The notes: generated by a model not told the origin, from the sequence alone. A stretch of DNA of 64,000 nt from Pseudomonas triticicola (GCF_019145375.1 NZ_JAHSTX010000002.1:624001-688000); one strand, 5' to 3'. Counted from the first letter of the stretch, positions 34,935 to 45,090 are shown. Program-made: numbers and translations.

Positions 34935-35417
34935 TCAGTCCGGCACCAATTCCCGGCGGACCACATACATCCCGACACTCTCATAAAACCGCCGCGCCCG
35001 CAGGTTGTCCTCCAGAACCCGCAAATCGGCAAACCCCTCGCGCCGCTGTTGAAAGACGCTGAAGGCATGCAGCAACAACGCCCGGCCAAGCCCCCGGCCC
35101 TGCATTCGCGGGTGTACCACCAGGTTCTTGATATAGGCACTGGTCCAACATTGCGTCACGCCTACCACGCCCTCGGCATCGCAGGCCACGAAACACAATG
35201 CTGGGTCATATTCAGGGTCGCTAACGAAGCGCTGACGCCAGTCGTGCAGTGACGGCACTCGACCGCCACCTTCCAGCTGTCCGAGCTGCATCAGCTGATG
35301 CACTGCCGGCGCCAGTTCCTCGCGGTAGACGGACAGCTCAATCCCCTCCGGCCACTGCGCATCCGACAGAACCCCACTCAAGTCGCGGCGCAGCAGAAAG
35401 CAAAATGTGTCGGCCAA
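34935..35417 (-). CDS. GNAT-family N-acetyltransferase
   Basis: 160 residues with a GNAT fold. The acetyl-CoA loop is in VVHPRMQGRGLGRALL, followed by LEDNLRARRFYESVGM. Substrate unknown. It starts 3 nt after the cheV stop on the same strand, so the two are probably co-transcribed, although a functional link to chemotaxis is not evident. Confidence 0.85.
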   Translation of the reverse strand: MADTFCFLLRRDLSGVLSDAQWPEGIELSVYREELAPAVHQLMQLGQLEGGGRVPSLHDWRQRFVSDPEYDPALCFVACDAEGVVGVTQCWTSAYIKNLVVHPRMQGRGLGRALLLHAFSVFQQRREGFADLRVLEDNLRARRFYESVGMYVVRRELVPD

Positions 35418-35420
35418 GAC

Positions 35421-36323
35421 TCAGTGCCCGTTCGCCGCGACGTGCTTGGCGGCTTCGATCAGGCGTTGGGTCAGCTCCGGCGAAGAGAACTTGGTCAGCA
35501 CCGCATTTGCACCGGCCAGCCGGGCTTTTTCACTGTTCATCGCGCTGTCGAGGGAGGTGTGCAGCAAGACGTACAAATGAGCGAAGTCCGGAGTCTCGCG
35601 CAGGGTGCGGGTGAAGGCATAGCCGTCCATCTCGGACATTTCGATGTCGGAGACGATCAGGTTGATCTGCTGCGCGGTGCCCTGCAGGTCGAGCAGGCAG
35701 TCGATGGCTTCCTTGGCACTGCGCGCGGTGTGGCATTGCAGGCCGAGGTTGCGCAGGGTATGCACCGATTGCTGCAGGGCCACCTGGCTGTCGTCGACCA
35801 CCAGAATGCGCGCGTTGCCGAGCACTTCGGCGTCTTCCATGGTCAGGTCGGTCGGCGCCATTTCAATCTGCGCCGGGGCGATGCTGTGGATGACTTTTTC
35901 GATATCCAGCACCTGCACCAGCGTGCCGTCCACCGAGGTCACGCCGGTGATGTAGGCGCGCGAGCCGCCAGAGCCGAACGGTGGTGGCTTGATGTCGGTG
36001 GTCAGGCAATGGACGATCTTGCTCACCGCCTGCACATGCAGACCCTGCTTGGAACGGCTGACATCGGTGACGATCAGGCAGCCACCGTTGGGATCTTCCA
36101 GAGGCCGCTCGCCGATCGCGCGGCTAAGGTCGATCACCGACAACGATGCACCGCGCAGGGAGGCGATGCCTTTGACGTGCGGGTGCGACTCCGGCAGCTT
36201 GGTCAGCGGCGGGCAGGGGATGATTTCACTGACTTTCAGCAGGTTGATCGCCATCAGCTTGCCGCTGCGCAAGGTAAACAGCAGAAGCGAAAGTGAATCT
36301 GCGCGGGCTTTGGTGGAGGACAT
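35421..36323 (-). CDS. cheV: Chemotaxis coupling protein CheV
   Basis: 300 residues from the ATG at 36323. An N-terminal CheW-like domain (about 8-160; LLLFTLRSGKLMAINLLKV) is fused to a receiver domain (about 170-300) with phospho-acceptor Asp in LIVSDIEMSEMDGY and Lys in AVLTKFSSPE. It couples chemoreceptors to CheA with phosphorylation-tuned adaptation. The upstream frame extension to 36416 lacks a better start. Confidence 0.92.
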   Translation of the reverse strand: MSSTKARADSLSLLLFTLRSGKLMAINLLKVSEIIPCPPLTKLPESHPHVKGIASLRGASLSVIDLSRAIGERPLEDPNGGCLIVTDVSRSKQGLHVQAVSKIVHCLTTDIKPPPFGSGGSRAYITGVTSVDGTLVQVLDIEKVIHSIAPAQIEMAPTDLTMEDAEVLGNARILVVDDSQVALQQSVHTLRNLGLQCHTARSAKEAIDCLLDLQGTAQQINLIVSDIEMSEMDGYAFTRTLRETPDFAHLYVLLHTSLDSAMNSEKARLAGANAVLTKFSSPELTQRLIEAAKHVAANGH

Positions 36324-36420
36324 AAGAACCTTCTGTGGGGCGAGAGTGGAAATCGCCAGAAACCTTTGATGCCGGGTTATCGGCGTGAATGGGGTGGGCT
36401 TTAGGTTTGTCGTCACAGAT

Positions 36421-36657
36421 CAAAAGCCCCTCACCCCAGCCCTCTCCCGGAGGGAGAGGGAGCCGATTGGGGGATTTTGAAGAACTCCGTCGACCTGAAC
36501 GTGATTTACCGAATCCGTACCTGACTGGTTCAATGCGTTGTCGATTCAAGCTCTTCGAATCCATAATCGACTCGATTTTTTCAGGTCGATGCATGACGCA
36601 AGACATCTCGGTCGGCTCCCTCTCCCCCGGGGAGAGGGCTGGGGTGAGGGGCTTTTG
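36421..36657. repeat. 237-bp MITE-like element with 46-bp terminal inverted repeats (family D)
   Basis: The left end 36421-36466 and right end 36612-36657 are inverted copies differing at only two central positions. Each end is itself a palindrome (CCCTCTCCC / GGGAGAGGG). An inner inverted pair, TCGACCTGAA (36490-36499) and TTCAGGTCGA (36590-36599), lies inside. No coding capacity and no clear target-site duplication. It may be a doublet of REP sequences moved by a RAYT transposase or a non-autonomous mini-transposon. Confidence 0.75.
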
Positions 36658-36674
36658 GCACTTGGCGGAAATCT

Positions 36675-38237
36675 TCAGCCCTTCATGCCCAAGCGCTTGG
36701 CCATCCGCCCAAGATTTGCCCGATCCACCCCCAACTCCCGCGCCGCACTCGCCCAGTTATCCTGATGACGCTCCAGCGCTGCACTGATCAGGCGCCGCTG
36801 AAACTCATCGGTGGCACTGCGCAAATCACCACCGATCATCGGCATCACATTGGCCAAGTCGACACTGGCAGGCACAACCACGTTATCCACAACCTCTCGG
36901 GGCAAATCCAGATCCGCCGCGCTCAGACTCAAAATCTTCGGACGCACTTTGCAGTTACCCAGCGCTTTCAGCGCACTGCGCCCGATCAGGTGTTCCAGTT
37001 CGCGCACATTGCCCGGCCAGGTGTAGGCGAGCAGTGCTTCCTGAGCATCACTGTTCAAACGCAGGCTATTGAGGCCCATGCGCGAGCGGTTCTGCTCGAG
37101 AAAGAAGCCACTGAGCAGCAACACGTCGCGCCCGCGATCGCGCAGCGCCGGCACCCGCAGCGGGTACACGCTCAAGCGGTGATAGAAGTCGGCACGGTAG
37201 CGACCGCTGCGCACTTCTTCGGCCAGATCGCGATTGGTCGCGGCAATCAGACGCACGTCGACCTGGTGCTCTTTGTCCGAGCCCAGACGCTGCAATTGAC
37301 CGCTCTGCAATACGCGCAGCAACTTCGCCTGGACTGTCAGCGACAGCTCGCCGACTTCATCAAGAAACAGCGTGCCGCCATTGGCCAGTTCGAACTTGCC
37401 ACGCCGGTCGCTGGTGGCACCGGTGAAGGCGCCGCGCACGTGGCCGAACAGTTCGCTTTCCACCAGCGTGTCGGGGAGGGCGGCGCAGTTGAGGCTGATG
37501 ATCGGTTTGTCGGCGCGCGCGGAAGCGGCGTGGATGGCTTGGGCGACCAGTTCTTTGCCGACACCGGTTTCGCCGGTGATCAATACGGTCAGGTCACTGC
37601 CGCCAACCAGATTGATTTCTTCCACCAAGCGTTTGTGCGCTTTGCTCTGGCCGACCATTTCGCGGTTCTGCTGACCGCTGGCCTGACGGTAAACCTCGGC
37701 GCGCTGATGCTCGTCTTCGGCGCGGGTGGCCAGACGTTCGATGCGTTCGGCGGCGTTGACCGTGGCCGAGGCGAGGCTGGCGAAGGCTTGCAGGGCGTCG
37801 AGTTCGATCGGCTCGAAACGCTCCGGGTCCAGCGCGTCGAGGGTGATCAGGCCCCAGAGTTTTTCATCGACGAATAAAGGACAGCCGAGGCAGTCGTGAA
37901 CTTCGAGGTGATCGTCGAGGCCATCGACCAAACCGTCATAAGGATCGGGCAAGTCGCTGTCGGCAGCGAAGCGCGTCGGCCCGGCGCCGGCCAGCAGGAT
38001 TTCAAAACGCGGATGCTCGCTGACCTTGAAGCGCCGGCCGAGGGTGTCGGTACTCAAGCCATCCACTGCCAGCGGCACCAATGATTCGCCATCCAGACGC
38101 AACAACGCGGCGGCATCGCAGGGCAACAAGGCGCGCATGGCTTCGAGCAGGCGCCGATAGCGCTCGCCCTCGGGCAGTTCGCGGGACAGGTCAGCGACCA
38201 GAGGCAGCAGGGCGGTAAGCAGGGATTTAGCGGTCAT
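36675..38237 (-). CDS. norR: Nitric-oxide-responsive sigma-54 activator NorR (FhpR)
   Basis: 520 residues. An N-terminal GAF domain (about 20-165, senses NO through iron), a central AAA+ domain (about 190-415) with Walker A GETGVGKE and the sigma-54-contact GAFTGA loop, and a C-terminal Fis-type helix-turn-helix (SAARELGVDRANLGRMAKR). It is divergent from hmp, with three GT-N7-AC sites between them, as in the P. aeruginosa fhpR-fhp pair. Confidence 0.95.
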   Translation of the reverse strand: MTAKSLLTALLPLVADLSRELPEGERYRRLLEAMRALLPCDAAALLRLDGESLVPLAVDGLSTDTLGRRFKVSEHPRFEILLAGAGPTRFAADSDLPDPYDGLVDGLDDHLEVHDCLGCPLFVDEKLWGLITLDALDPERFEPIELDALQAFASLASATVNAAERIERLATRAEDEHQRAEVYRQASGQQNREMVGQSKAHKRLVEEINLVGGSDLTVLITGETGVGKELVAQAIHAASARADKPIISLNCAALPDTLVESELFGHVRGAFTGATSDRRGKFELANGGTLFLDEVGELSLTVQAKLLRVLQSGQLQRLGSDKEHQVDVRLIAATNRDLAEEVRSGRYRADFYHRLSVYPLRVPALRDRGRDVLLLSGFFLEQNRSRMGLNSLRLNSDAQEALLAYTWPGNVRELEHLIGRSALKALGNCKVRPKILSLSAADLDLPREVVDNVVVPASVDLANVMPMIGGDLRSATDEFQRRLISAALERHQDNWASAARELGVDRANLGRMAKRLGMKG

Positions 38238-38246
38238 GGTTATGTA

Positions 38247-38302
38247 GTCAAAGAGACAAGGTGTAGTCGCGATGACTATACGTTCATTTGTGTCGAAATG
38301 AC
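38247..38302 (+). promoter_or_regulatory. Three NorR-type enhancer sites
   Basis: GT-N7-AC cores occur at 38247-38257, 38266-38276 and 38292-38302. The second is the palindrome TAGTC-GCGA-TGACTA-like. NorR is known to bind three such sites upstream of its targets; these lie 45-100 bp before the hmp -24 element. Confidence 0.72.
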
Positions 38303-38344
38303 TAAGCAGGTTTCAAGCTATTGAATTCAGGGGATTAATTAGTT

Positions 38345-38358
38345 GGCACGAAAGCTGA
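38345..38358 (+). promoter_or_regulatory. Sigma-54-type -24/-12 promoter of hmp
   Basis: TTGGCACGAAAGCTGAT has GG (38345-38346) and GA (38357-38358) with 10 nt between, matching the -24 element exactly and the -12 element with GA in place of GC. Transcription would start near 38370. Confidence 0.62.
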
Positions 38359-38400
38359 TATCCCCTAGGCAATCTTTCAAGAAAGCGCAGGAGTCACCTT

Positions 38401-39582
38401 ATGCTTAGCGTCCAGGATCGTGCCATCATCAAATCCACTGTGCCTCTGCTGGAAAGCGGCGGCGAGGCGTTGATCACACATTTCTACCGCATGATGCTCT
38501 CCGAATACCCGCAAGTGCGCCCGCTGTTCAACCAGGCGCATCAGGCCAGTGGCGATCAACCCCGTGCCTTGGCCAACGGCGTGCTGATGTACGCGCGGCA
38601 CATCGATCAGCTCGACCAGTTGGGCGATCTGGTGGCGAAGATCATCAACAAACACGTCGCCCTGCAGATTCTGCCAGAGCACTACCCGATCGTAGGCACC
38701 TGCCTGCTGCGCGCCATTTCCGAAGTGCTCGGCGAAGAGATCGCCACGCCTGAAGTGATGAGTGCCTGGGGCGCTGCGTACGGGCAACTGGCCGACATCC
38801 TGATCGGCGCGGAAGCCGCGATCTATGACCAGAAGGAACACGCCGTCGGCGGCTGGCGCGGTGCGCGGGAATTCATCGTTGCGGCGAAGGTGCAGGAGAG
38901 CGCGGAAATCACCTCGTTCTACTTTGAACCGGTGGACAAACGGCCGATTCTTGCGGTCGAACCGGGTCAGTACATTGGCATGAAGTTGATCCTCGACGGT
39001 GAAGAAATCCGTCGCAACTATTCGTTGTCGGCACTGGCCAATAACGGCCAGTACCGCATCAGCGTCAAGCGTGAACCGAATGGTCGCGCGTCCAACTACC
39101 TGCATGATCAACTGCACGTCGGCGCGAGCATCCAACTATTCCCGCCGTCGGGCGAATTCACCCTGGCGGCCAGCGACAAGCCGCTGGTGCTGATCAGCGG
39201 CGGCGTCGGCATCACCCCGACGCTGGCGATGCTGGAAGCCGCGCTGGCCACCGAACGTCCGGTGCACTTTATCCACTGCGCGCGCAACGGCAGCGTCCAT
39301 GCGTTCCGCGACTGGGTCGATGGGCTGGCGGCGCGTCATCCGCAACTCAAGCGCTTCTATTGCTACGCCGAAGAAGATGGCGTCAGCCCGGCGGCGGACA
39401 AGGTCGGCCTGCTCAGCGAAGAACTGCTCGGCCAGTGGCTGCCGGTACAGCGCGATGTCGATGCGTACTTCCTCGGACCGAAAGGGTTCATGGGCGCGAT
39501 CAAGCGGCATCTGAAAGCGTTGGGCGTTCCGGAGAAACAGAGCCGTTACGAGTTCTTCGGCCCGGCTGCTGCTCTGGAGTGA
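38401..39582 (+). CDS. hmp: Flavohaemoglobin nitric oxide dioxygenase Hmp (Fhp)
   Basis: 393 residues. A globin domain (about 1-140, proximal haem His in KHVALQILPEHY) is followed by FAD (RRNYSLSA) and NAD(P)H domains (ISGGVGITPTLAMLEA). It converts NO and O2 to nitrate. Controlled by the divergent norR through a sigma-54 promoter. Length and motifs are standard. Confidence 0.96.
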   Translation: MLSVQDRAIIKSTVPLLESGGEALITHFYRMMLSEYPQVRPLFNQAHQASGDQPRALANGVLMYARHIDQLDQLGDLVAKIINKHVALQILPEHYPIVGTCLLRAISEVLGEEIATPEVMSAWGAAYGQLADILIGAEAAIYDQKEHAVGGWRGAREFIVAAKVQESAEITSFYFEPVDKRPILAVEPGQYIGMKLILDGEEIRRNYSLSALANNGQYRISVKREPNGRASNYLHDQLHVGASIQLFPPSGEFTLAASDKPLVLISGGVGITPTLAMLEAALATERPVHFIHCARNGSVHAFRDWVDGLAARHPQLKRFYCYAEEDGVSPAADKVGLLSEELLGQWLPVQRDVDAYFLGPKGFMGAIKRHLKALGVPEKQSRYEFFGPAAALE

Positions 39583-39603
39583 TCCGAGACCGACTTGTCT
39601 CGT

Positions 39604-39676
39604 TGGCGAGCAGGCTCGCTTCCACCGGATTTGCGTTCGACGCAGATCCATTGTGGGAGCGAGCCTGCTCGTGAAT
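39604..39676. repeat. Inverted pair of REP-like palindromes (family A)
   Basis: GGCGAGCAGGCTCGCTTCCA near 39604 and inverted TGTGGGAGCGAGCCTGCTCG near 39652-39671. Slightly diverged copy of the family at 23435 and 33516. Confidence 0.8.
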
Positions 39677-39805
39677 CTTCTGCGCGCCGCAAAAGCCATG
39701 TTGGTTAATCATTCCTTAACCGCTCTATCGTTTATTGCCCCGGTGTAGACTTGCGACAATTTCAGCCGCCGGCCGGCTGGACCATGAACTTACAAAGGAA
39801 AGGCA

Positions 39806-40315
39806 ATGAGCGAGGAAACGATGCGGTTGGGACGTGAGCGGCGCTATCTGGTGCTGCTGGGGATCATCTGCCTGGCGTTGATCGGCGGCGCACTTTACAT
39901 GCAGGTCGTGCTCGGCGAAGCACCTTGCCCACTGTGCATTCTGCAGCGCTATGCACTGTTGCTGATTGCATTGTTCGCCTTCATTGGCGCGGGTATGCGC
40001 AGCCGTCGCAGCATCACCGTGTTCGAGACGCTGGTGGTGATCTGTGCGATTGCCGGGGCCGGTGTGGCCGGGCATCACGTCTATACGCAGTTCTATCCGG
40101 CGGTGAGTTGTGGCGTCGATGTGCTGCAGCCGATTGTCGATGATCTGCCGCTGGCAAAGATCTTCCCGCTGGGCTTCCAGGTTGACGGTTTCTGCTCGAC
40201 GCCGTATCCGCCGATCCTCGGGCTGTCGCTGGCGCAATGGGCGCTGGTGGCGTTCGTGCTGGTGGTCATTCTGGTGCCGTTGCTGACCTCGCGTAATCGA
40301 AAAGCGCTGCGCTGA
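39806..40315 (+). CDS. dsbB: Disulfide bond formation protein DsbB
   Basis: 169 residues with four membrane helices. The first periplasmic loop has the redox pair CPLC (in EAPCPLCILQRY), and the second has a pair of separated cysteines (VSCGVD and DGFCST). It reoxidises DsbA using quinones. It stands alone with its own terminator. Pseudomonas often carries two DsbB-like proteins, and I cannot tell which paralogue this is. Confidence 0.92.
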   Translation: MSEETMRLGRERRYLVLLGIICLALIGGALYMQVVLGEAPCPLCILQRYALLLIALFAFIGAGMRSRRSITVFETLVVICAIAGAGVAGHHVYTQFYPAVSCGVDVLQPIVDDLPLAKIFPLGFQVDGFCSTPYPPILGLSLAQWALVAFVLVVILVPLLTSRNRKALR

Positions 40316-40345
40316 GTCAACTTCTCGGCAGAGCTGCCGATAAAC

Positions 40346-40385
40346 AAAACGCCCCGATTTTCGCTGATGAAAATCGGGGCGTTTT
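40346..40385 (+). terminator. Rho-independent terminator after dsbB
   Basis: AAAACGCCCCGATTTT and its complement flank a 7-nt loop; the stem ends in a GTTTT run. Nearly symmetric, so it may also work in the other direction. Confidence 0.88.
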
Positions 40386-41142
40386 GCATTTCAGAGCGTT
40401 TGTGAAAACACCGTGACGAACGGCAATGAAGCGTGCGGCAAATGTGCGACATGTTGTCACACAGGAGCTGTCGCAGGGACTCGGGATGCGGCGGATTGGC
40501 CCCCTGTTACATAAAAACATTGGCCAGTTTCAGCGTTTTCGGGCTTCAGCACGGACGTACAAGAGCAGGCAGTTTTAACAGGCACCGGCAGATGGACGAA
40601 GCCCTTGGAACATCGGGCTTTGCGCCGCTCCAGCGTCTGTAGATCGGGTGCATAGCTGTCTGATTTGAGGCGGTTACGCTGGCAGATTTTGCCGCTTTTA
40701 TTGAGAAACGCTTTCGATAACTTGCGCAACTTTTGCAAAAATGGCGATGGATTGTTGCTCTGAGTGATAAAAATTATTTCGGGATAAGACATGGTGTATA
40801 GGGCGCTACCTATCTACAATCGCCCGCACTGAATTCCCGACGCTGTTCAGCCTTTATCAAGGAACTGATCAGGAGGTCGGGTGTCGAGCGAGCCGCGAGG
40901 CTTTCGAGACACCCTGGTGTCGGTGCCTTTCCAATTTTCCGCACCAAATGGAATTGGTCTGTAACAAGGCCTTTGACCACGAATTCGAATAAGAACTGAA
41001 CGCTGTCCCAAGGTTTTGTCGAGCGTAAGACGCGCGACGGGCGGCCCTTATTCAATCCAAAGAAAATGCCAACCCTTGGCAGGGTGAAGTGTTGGCGATC
41101 AAAACCCAACTGCATTGCGCAAGCTGCTTTAGAGGTCGTGAG
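40386..41142. other. Long non-coding leader upstream of cyoA
   Basis: About 750 bp with no convincing gene. An AT-rich stretch (40735-40830) contains TACAAT (40815-40820), a possible -10, next to an imperfect inverted repeat (GTATAGG / CCTATCTAC). A small RNA or long 5' leader cannot be excluded. I saw no clear ANR/FNR box, although cyo operons are oxygen-regulated in the genus. Confidence 0.45.
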
Positions 41143-42084
41143 ATGAGTAAAAACAGGTACCCCAGATTACTAGGCCTAGTGCCGCTGCTCGGCACGTTGT
41201 TGCTGGGAGGCTGCAACATGACCTTGCTCAATCCAACGGGCCAGGTCGGCCTGGAACAGCGCAACCTGATCATCACCGCCACGCTGCTGATGCTGTTGGT
41301 CGTCGTGCCGGTCATCGTCATGACCTTCCTGTTTGCCTGGAAGTACCGCGCTTCGAACAAGAACGCCGTCTACACGCCGAAGTGGTCGCACTCGACCAAG
41401 ATCGAAGTGGCCGTATGGACCATCCCGGTGCTGATCATCATCGCCCTGGGCTACATCACTTACATCTCGACTCACGAGCTGGACCCGTATCGTCCGATCG
41501 AGTCTGACGTCAAGCCGGTGACCATCGAAGTCGTCGCGCTGGACTGGAAGTGGCTGTTCATCTACCCGGAACAAGGCATTGCCACGGTCAACAAGATCGT
41601 GTTCCCGGCGCACACGCCAATCAACTTCAAGATCACCTCCGATGCGGTGATGAACTCGTTCTTCATCCCGGGCCTGGGCGGCCAGATCTACGCGATGGCG
41701 GGCATGCAGACCAAGCTGCACCTGATCGCTGACCGCAACGCTGAGATGGACGGTATCTCCGCCAACTACAGCGGTGCCGGTTTCACCGGTATGAAATTCA
41801 AGGCTATCTCCACCACTCAGGAAGATTTCGACGCCTGGGTAAGTGAAGTCAAGAAGTCGCCTAAACAGCTTGATCAGGCTGAATACGCGGCCCTGGCCAA
41901 ACCGAGCCAGAACAACCCAGTCGAACTCTACTCGTCGGTCACGCCGAACCAGTTCCAGATCATCGTCGACAAGTACGAAGGTATGAAGCCGGGCAAGCCG
42001 CTGAAGCACGAGAAGAAAGAGAAAGAAGTGGCGGCCACGGATATTGACGCGGGTTCGCATTCAGCTGCCGGGGCAGAGGAGTAA
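41143..42084 (+). CDS. cyoA: Cytochrome bo3 ubiquinol oxidase subunit II CyoA
   Basis: A 313-residue lipoprotein, signal peptide ending LLLGGC with lipidated Cys at about residue 24, two membrane helices, then a periplasmic cupredoxin-like domain lacking CuA ligands (VALDWKWLFIYPEQGIATVN). The start at ATG 41143 is preferred over the TTG at 41089, which would hide the signal peptide. First gene of cyoABCDE. Confidence 0.95.
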   Translation: MSKNRYPRLLGLVPLLGTLLLGGCNMTLLNPTGQVGLEQRNLIITATLLMLLVVVPVIVMTFLFAWKYRASNKNAVYTPKWSHSTKIEVAVWTIPVLIIIALGYITYISTHELDPYRPIESDVKPVTIEVVALDWKWLFIYPEQGIATVNKIVFPAHTPINFKITSDAVMNSFFIPGLGGQIYAMAGMQTKLHLIADRNAEMDGISANYSGAGFTGMKFKAISTTQEDFDAWVSEVKKSPKQLDQAEYAALAKPSQNNPVELYSSVTPNQFQIIVDKYEGMKPGKPLKHEKKEKEVAATDIDAGSHSAAGAEE

Positions 42085-42087
42085 ACG

Positions 42088-44118
42088 ATGTTTGGTAAAT
42101 TAAGTTGGGAAGCAGTCCCATTCCACGAGCCGATCGTGATGGTGACCATCGCCATGATCGCCCTCGGTGGTCTGGCGCTGTTCGCTGCGATCACTTACTT
42201 CAAGAAGTGGACGTACCTGTGGACCGAGTGGCTGACTTCGGTCGACCACAAGAAAATCGGCGTGATGTACATCATCGTCGCCATGGTCATGCTGCTGCGC
42301 GGCTTTGCCGATGCGATCATGATGCGTACCCAGCTGGCCATGGCCACCGAGGGTTCGCCTGGCTACCTGCCACCTGAACACTATGACCAGATCTTCACCG
42401 CTCACGGTGTGATCATGATCATCTTCATGGCGATGCCATTCTTCACCGGCCTGATGAACCTTGCAGTGCCGCTGCAGATCGGCGCGCGTGACGTTGCGTT
42501 CCCGTTCCTGAACTCCCTGAGCTTCTGGCTGCTGGTGTCCGGCGTTGTGCTGATCAACCTGTCGCTGGGTATCGGTGAATTCGCCAAGACCGGTTGGGTT
42601 GCGTATCCGCCGCTGTCGGGCCTGCAATACAGCCCTGGCGTGGGTATGGATTACTACATCTGGGCGCTACAGCTATCCGGATTGGGTACGACGTTAACCG
42701 GGGTCAACTTCCTCGCGACCGTACTGAAAATGCGTACCCCTGGCATGAAACTGATGGACATGCCGATCTTCACCTGGACCTGCACCTGGGCAAACGTTCT
42801 GATCGTGGCTTCGTTCCCGATCCTGACCGCTACCCTGGCACTGCTGACCCTTGACCGTTACATGGATTTCCACATTTTCACCAATGAACTTGGTGGCAAT
42901 CCGATGATGTACGTCAACCTGTTCTGGGCCTGGGGCCACCCTGAGGTTTACATCCTGATCCTGCCGGCCTTCGGCATCTTCTCGGAAGTGATCTCGGCCT
43001 TCACCGGCAAGAAACTGTTCGGCCACCACTCGATGATCTACGCCTCGGGCGCGATCTCGGTACTGGGCTTCATGGTCTGGCTGCACCACTTCTTCACCAT
43101 GGGTTCGGGTGCAAGCGTCAACGCCTTCTTCGGTCTGGCGACGATGCTGATTTCCATCCCGACGGGTGTGAAGCTGTTCAACTGGCTGTTCACCATCTAC
43201 CAGGGCCGTCTGCGCTTCACCAGCCAGGTCATGTGGACTCTGGGCTTCATGGTGACCTTCGCCATCGGGGGCATGACCGGCGTACTGCTGGCCATCCCGG
43301 GTGCTGACTTCGTACTGCACAACAGCCTGTTCGTGATCGCGCACTTCCACAACGTGATCATCGGCGGTGCGGTATTCGGTTACATCGCTGGCTTCGCGTT
43401 CTACTTCCCGAAAGCGTTCGGCTTCAAGCTGCACGAAGGCTGGGGTAAAGCAGCGTTCTGGTTCTGGATCTCGGGCTTCTTCGTCGCGTTCATGCCGCTC
43501 TATGCACTGGGCTTCATGGGCATGACCCGTCGTCTGAACGCCACCACCAACCCTGAGTGGGTACCGTATCTGTACGTTGCCATGTTCGGTGCGGTGATGA
43601 TCGCTGTCGGTATCGCCTGCCAGTTGATCCAGCTGTACGTCAGTGTGCGTGACCGCAACAAGCCAGAGAACGTTTGCGATCACGGTGACCCGTGGAATGC
43701 ACACACCCTGGAATGGTCGACCTCGTCGCCACCACCGTTCTACAACTTCGCTGTGCTGCCTAAGGCTGACTGCATCGACCCGTTCACCGAAGCCAAGGAA
43801 AACGGTACTGCGTACCAGCGTCCGGCCAAGTACGAGCCGATTCACATGCCGAACAACACCGCCACTGGCGTGGTGATGGGCGCGCTGTTGACCGTCTTCG
43901 GTTTCGCGATGATCTGGCACATCTGGTGGCTGGCGATCGCGAGCCTGGTGGGCACCGTCGTTTACTTCGTGATCCACGCTGCACGTGACGACCAGGGCTA
44001 TATGGTTCCGGTTGAAACGATCGAGCGTATCGAAGCCGAGCAGCACAAGCGTCTGGTCGCGGCAGGGAAAATCCCGGCCAATGCCACCCGTGTTGAAACC
44101 TCGTTGGAACAGGCTTAA
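42088..44118 (+). CDS. cyoB: Cytochrome bo3 ubiquinol oxidase subunit I CyoB
   Basis: A 676-residue haem-copper oxidase core. The CuB/haem region includes [17 protein letters not shown] (His-Tyr crosslink region), LHHFFTMG and the haem-ligand [13 protein letters not shown]. The [13 protein letters not shown] helix carries the low-spin haem His. Reduces O2 to water with ubiquinol electrons and pumps protons. Three nt after cyoA. Confidence 0.97.
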   Translation: MFGKLSWEAVPFHEPIVMVTIAMIALGGLALFAAITYFKKWTYLWTEWLTSVDHKKIGVMYIIVAMVMLLRGFADAIMMRTQLAMATEGSPGYLPPEHYDQIFTAHGVIMIIFMAMPFFTGLMNLAVPLQIGARDVAFPFLNSLSFWLLVSGVVLINLSLGIGEFAKTGWVAYPPLSGLQYSPGVGMDYYIWALQLSGLGTTLTGVNFLATVLKMRTPGMKLMDMPIFTWTCTWANVLIVASFPILTATLALLTLDRYMDFHIFTNELGGNPMMYVNLFWAWGHPEVYILILPAFGIFSEVISAFTGKKLFGHHSMIYASGAISVLGFMVWLHHFFTMGSGASVNAFFGLATMLISIPTGVKLFNWLFTIYQGRLRFTSQVMWTLGFMVTFAIGGMTGVLLAIPGADFVLHNSLFVIAHFHNVIIGGAVFGYIAGFAFYFPKAFGFKLHEGWGKAAFWFWISGFFVAFMPLYALGFMGMTRRLNATTNPEWVPYLYVAMFGAVMIAVGIACQLIQLYVSVRDRNKPENVCDHGDPWNAHTLEWSTSSPPPFYNFAVLPKADCIDPFTEAKENGTAYQRPAKYEPIHMPNNTATGVVMGALLTVFGFAMIWHIWWLAIASLVGTVVYFVIHAARDDQGYMVPVETIERIEAEQHKRLVAAGKIPANATRVETSLEQA

Positions 44119-44121
44119 ACC

Positions 44122-44745
44122 ATGTCGAACTTAGTGACCAATGTTGGACACGCCCATGGTGACCATGGGCACGATGACCATCACCACGACTCGGGTGAGA
44201 TGACCGTATACGGTTTCTGGCTCTACCTGATGACCGACTGCATTCTGTTTGCGTCGATCTTCGCGGTGTACGCAGTACTGGTAAACAACGTCGCCGGTGG
44301 CCCGTCGGGCCACGACATCTTCGAACTGCCATACGTGCTGGGCGAAACCGCTCTGCTGTTGTTCAGTTCGATCACCTACGGCTTCGCCATGCTGGCGTTG
44401 TACAAAGGGAAGAAGCAGGCAGTCCTGGGCTGGTTGTTCATGACCTTCCTGCTCGGCGCGGGCTTCATCGCCATGGAGATCAACGAGTTCCACCTGCTGA
44501 TCTCCGAGGGCTTCGGTCCTAGCCGTTCGGGCTTCTTGTCGGCGTTCTTCACCCTGGTCGGTACCCACGGTCTGCACGTTTCGGCCGGTCTGATCTGGAT
44601 GGGCATCATGATGTATCAGGTCAACAAGCATGGCCTGACGTCGACCAACAAGACCCGTCTGAGCTGCCTGAGCCTGTTCTGGCACTTCCTGGACGTGGTC
44701 TGGATCTGCGTCTTCACCGTTGTTTACCTGATGGGGACTCTGTAA
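44122..44745 (+). CDS. cyoC: Cytochrome bo3 oxidase subunit III CyoC
   Basis: 207 residues with five membrane helices. A histidine-rich N-terminus ([14 protein letters not shown]) precedes [16 protein letters not shown] and the conserved [13 protein letters not shown]. Structural subunit of the oxidase. The stop shares one base with the cyoD ATG (TAATG). Confidence 0.96.
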   Translation: MSNLVTNVGHAHGDHGHDDHHHDSGEMTVYGFWLYLMTDCILFASIFAVYAVLVNNVAGGPSGHDIFELPYVLGETALLLFSSITYGFAMLALYKGKKQAVLGWLFMTFLLGAGFIAMEINEFHLLISEGFGPSRSGFLSAFFTLVGTHGLHVSAGLIWMGIMMYQVNKHGLTSTNKTRLSCLSLFWHFLDVVWICVFTVVYLMGTL

Positions 44746-45080
44746 TGGCTAATGCACACTCCCATGACAGCCACGATGCTGGCCACGGCAGCGTCAAGTC
44801 GTACGCCATCGGCTTCATCCTGTCGGTAATCCTGACCGTCATTCCGTTCGGTCTGGTGATGTACCCGACCCTGCCGAAGTCGACGACGCTGGCAATCGTT
44901 CTGCTGTTCGCAGTGATCCAGGTGATCGTTCACCTGTATTACTTCCTGCACCTGGACCGTTCCATTGCACAGCGTAACAACGTGATCGCATTCGTCTTTA
45001 CGGCGATCGTGATCGTGCTGCTGGTTGGCCTGTCGCTGTGGATCATGTTCAGCATCCACACGTACATGATGGCGAAGTGA
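44745..45080 (+). CDS. cyoD: Cytochrome bo3 oxidase subunit IV CyoD
   Basis: 111 residues with three membrane helices and a His-rich N-terminus ([11 protein letters not shown]). The [12 protein letters not shown] segment is typical. Assists assembly of the CuB centre. Confidence 0.95.
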   Translation: MANAHSHDSHDAGHGSVKSYAIGFILSVILTVIPFGLVMYPTLPKSTTLAIVLLFAVIQVIVHLYYFLHLDRSIAQRNNVIAFVFTAIVIVLLVGLSLWIMFSIHTYMMAK

Positions 45081-45090
45081 GGTAGACCCG

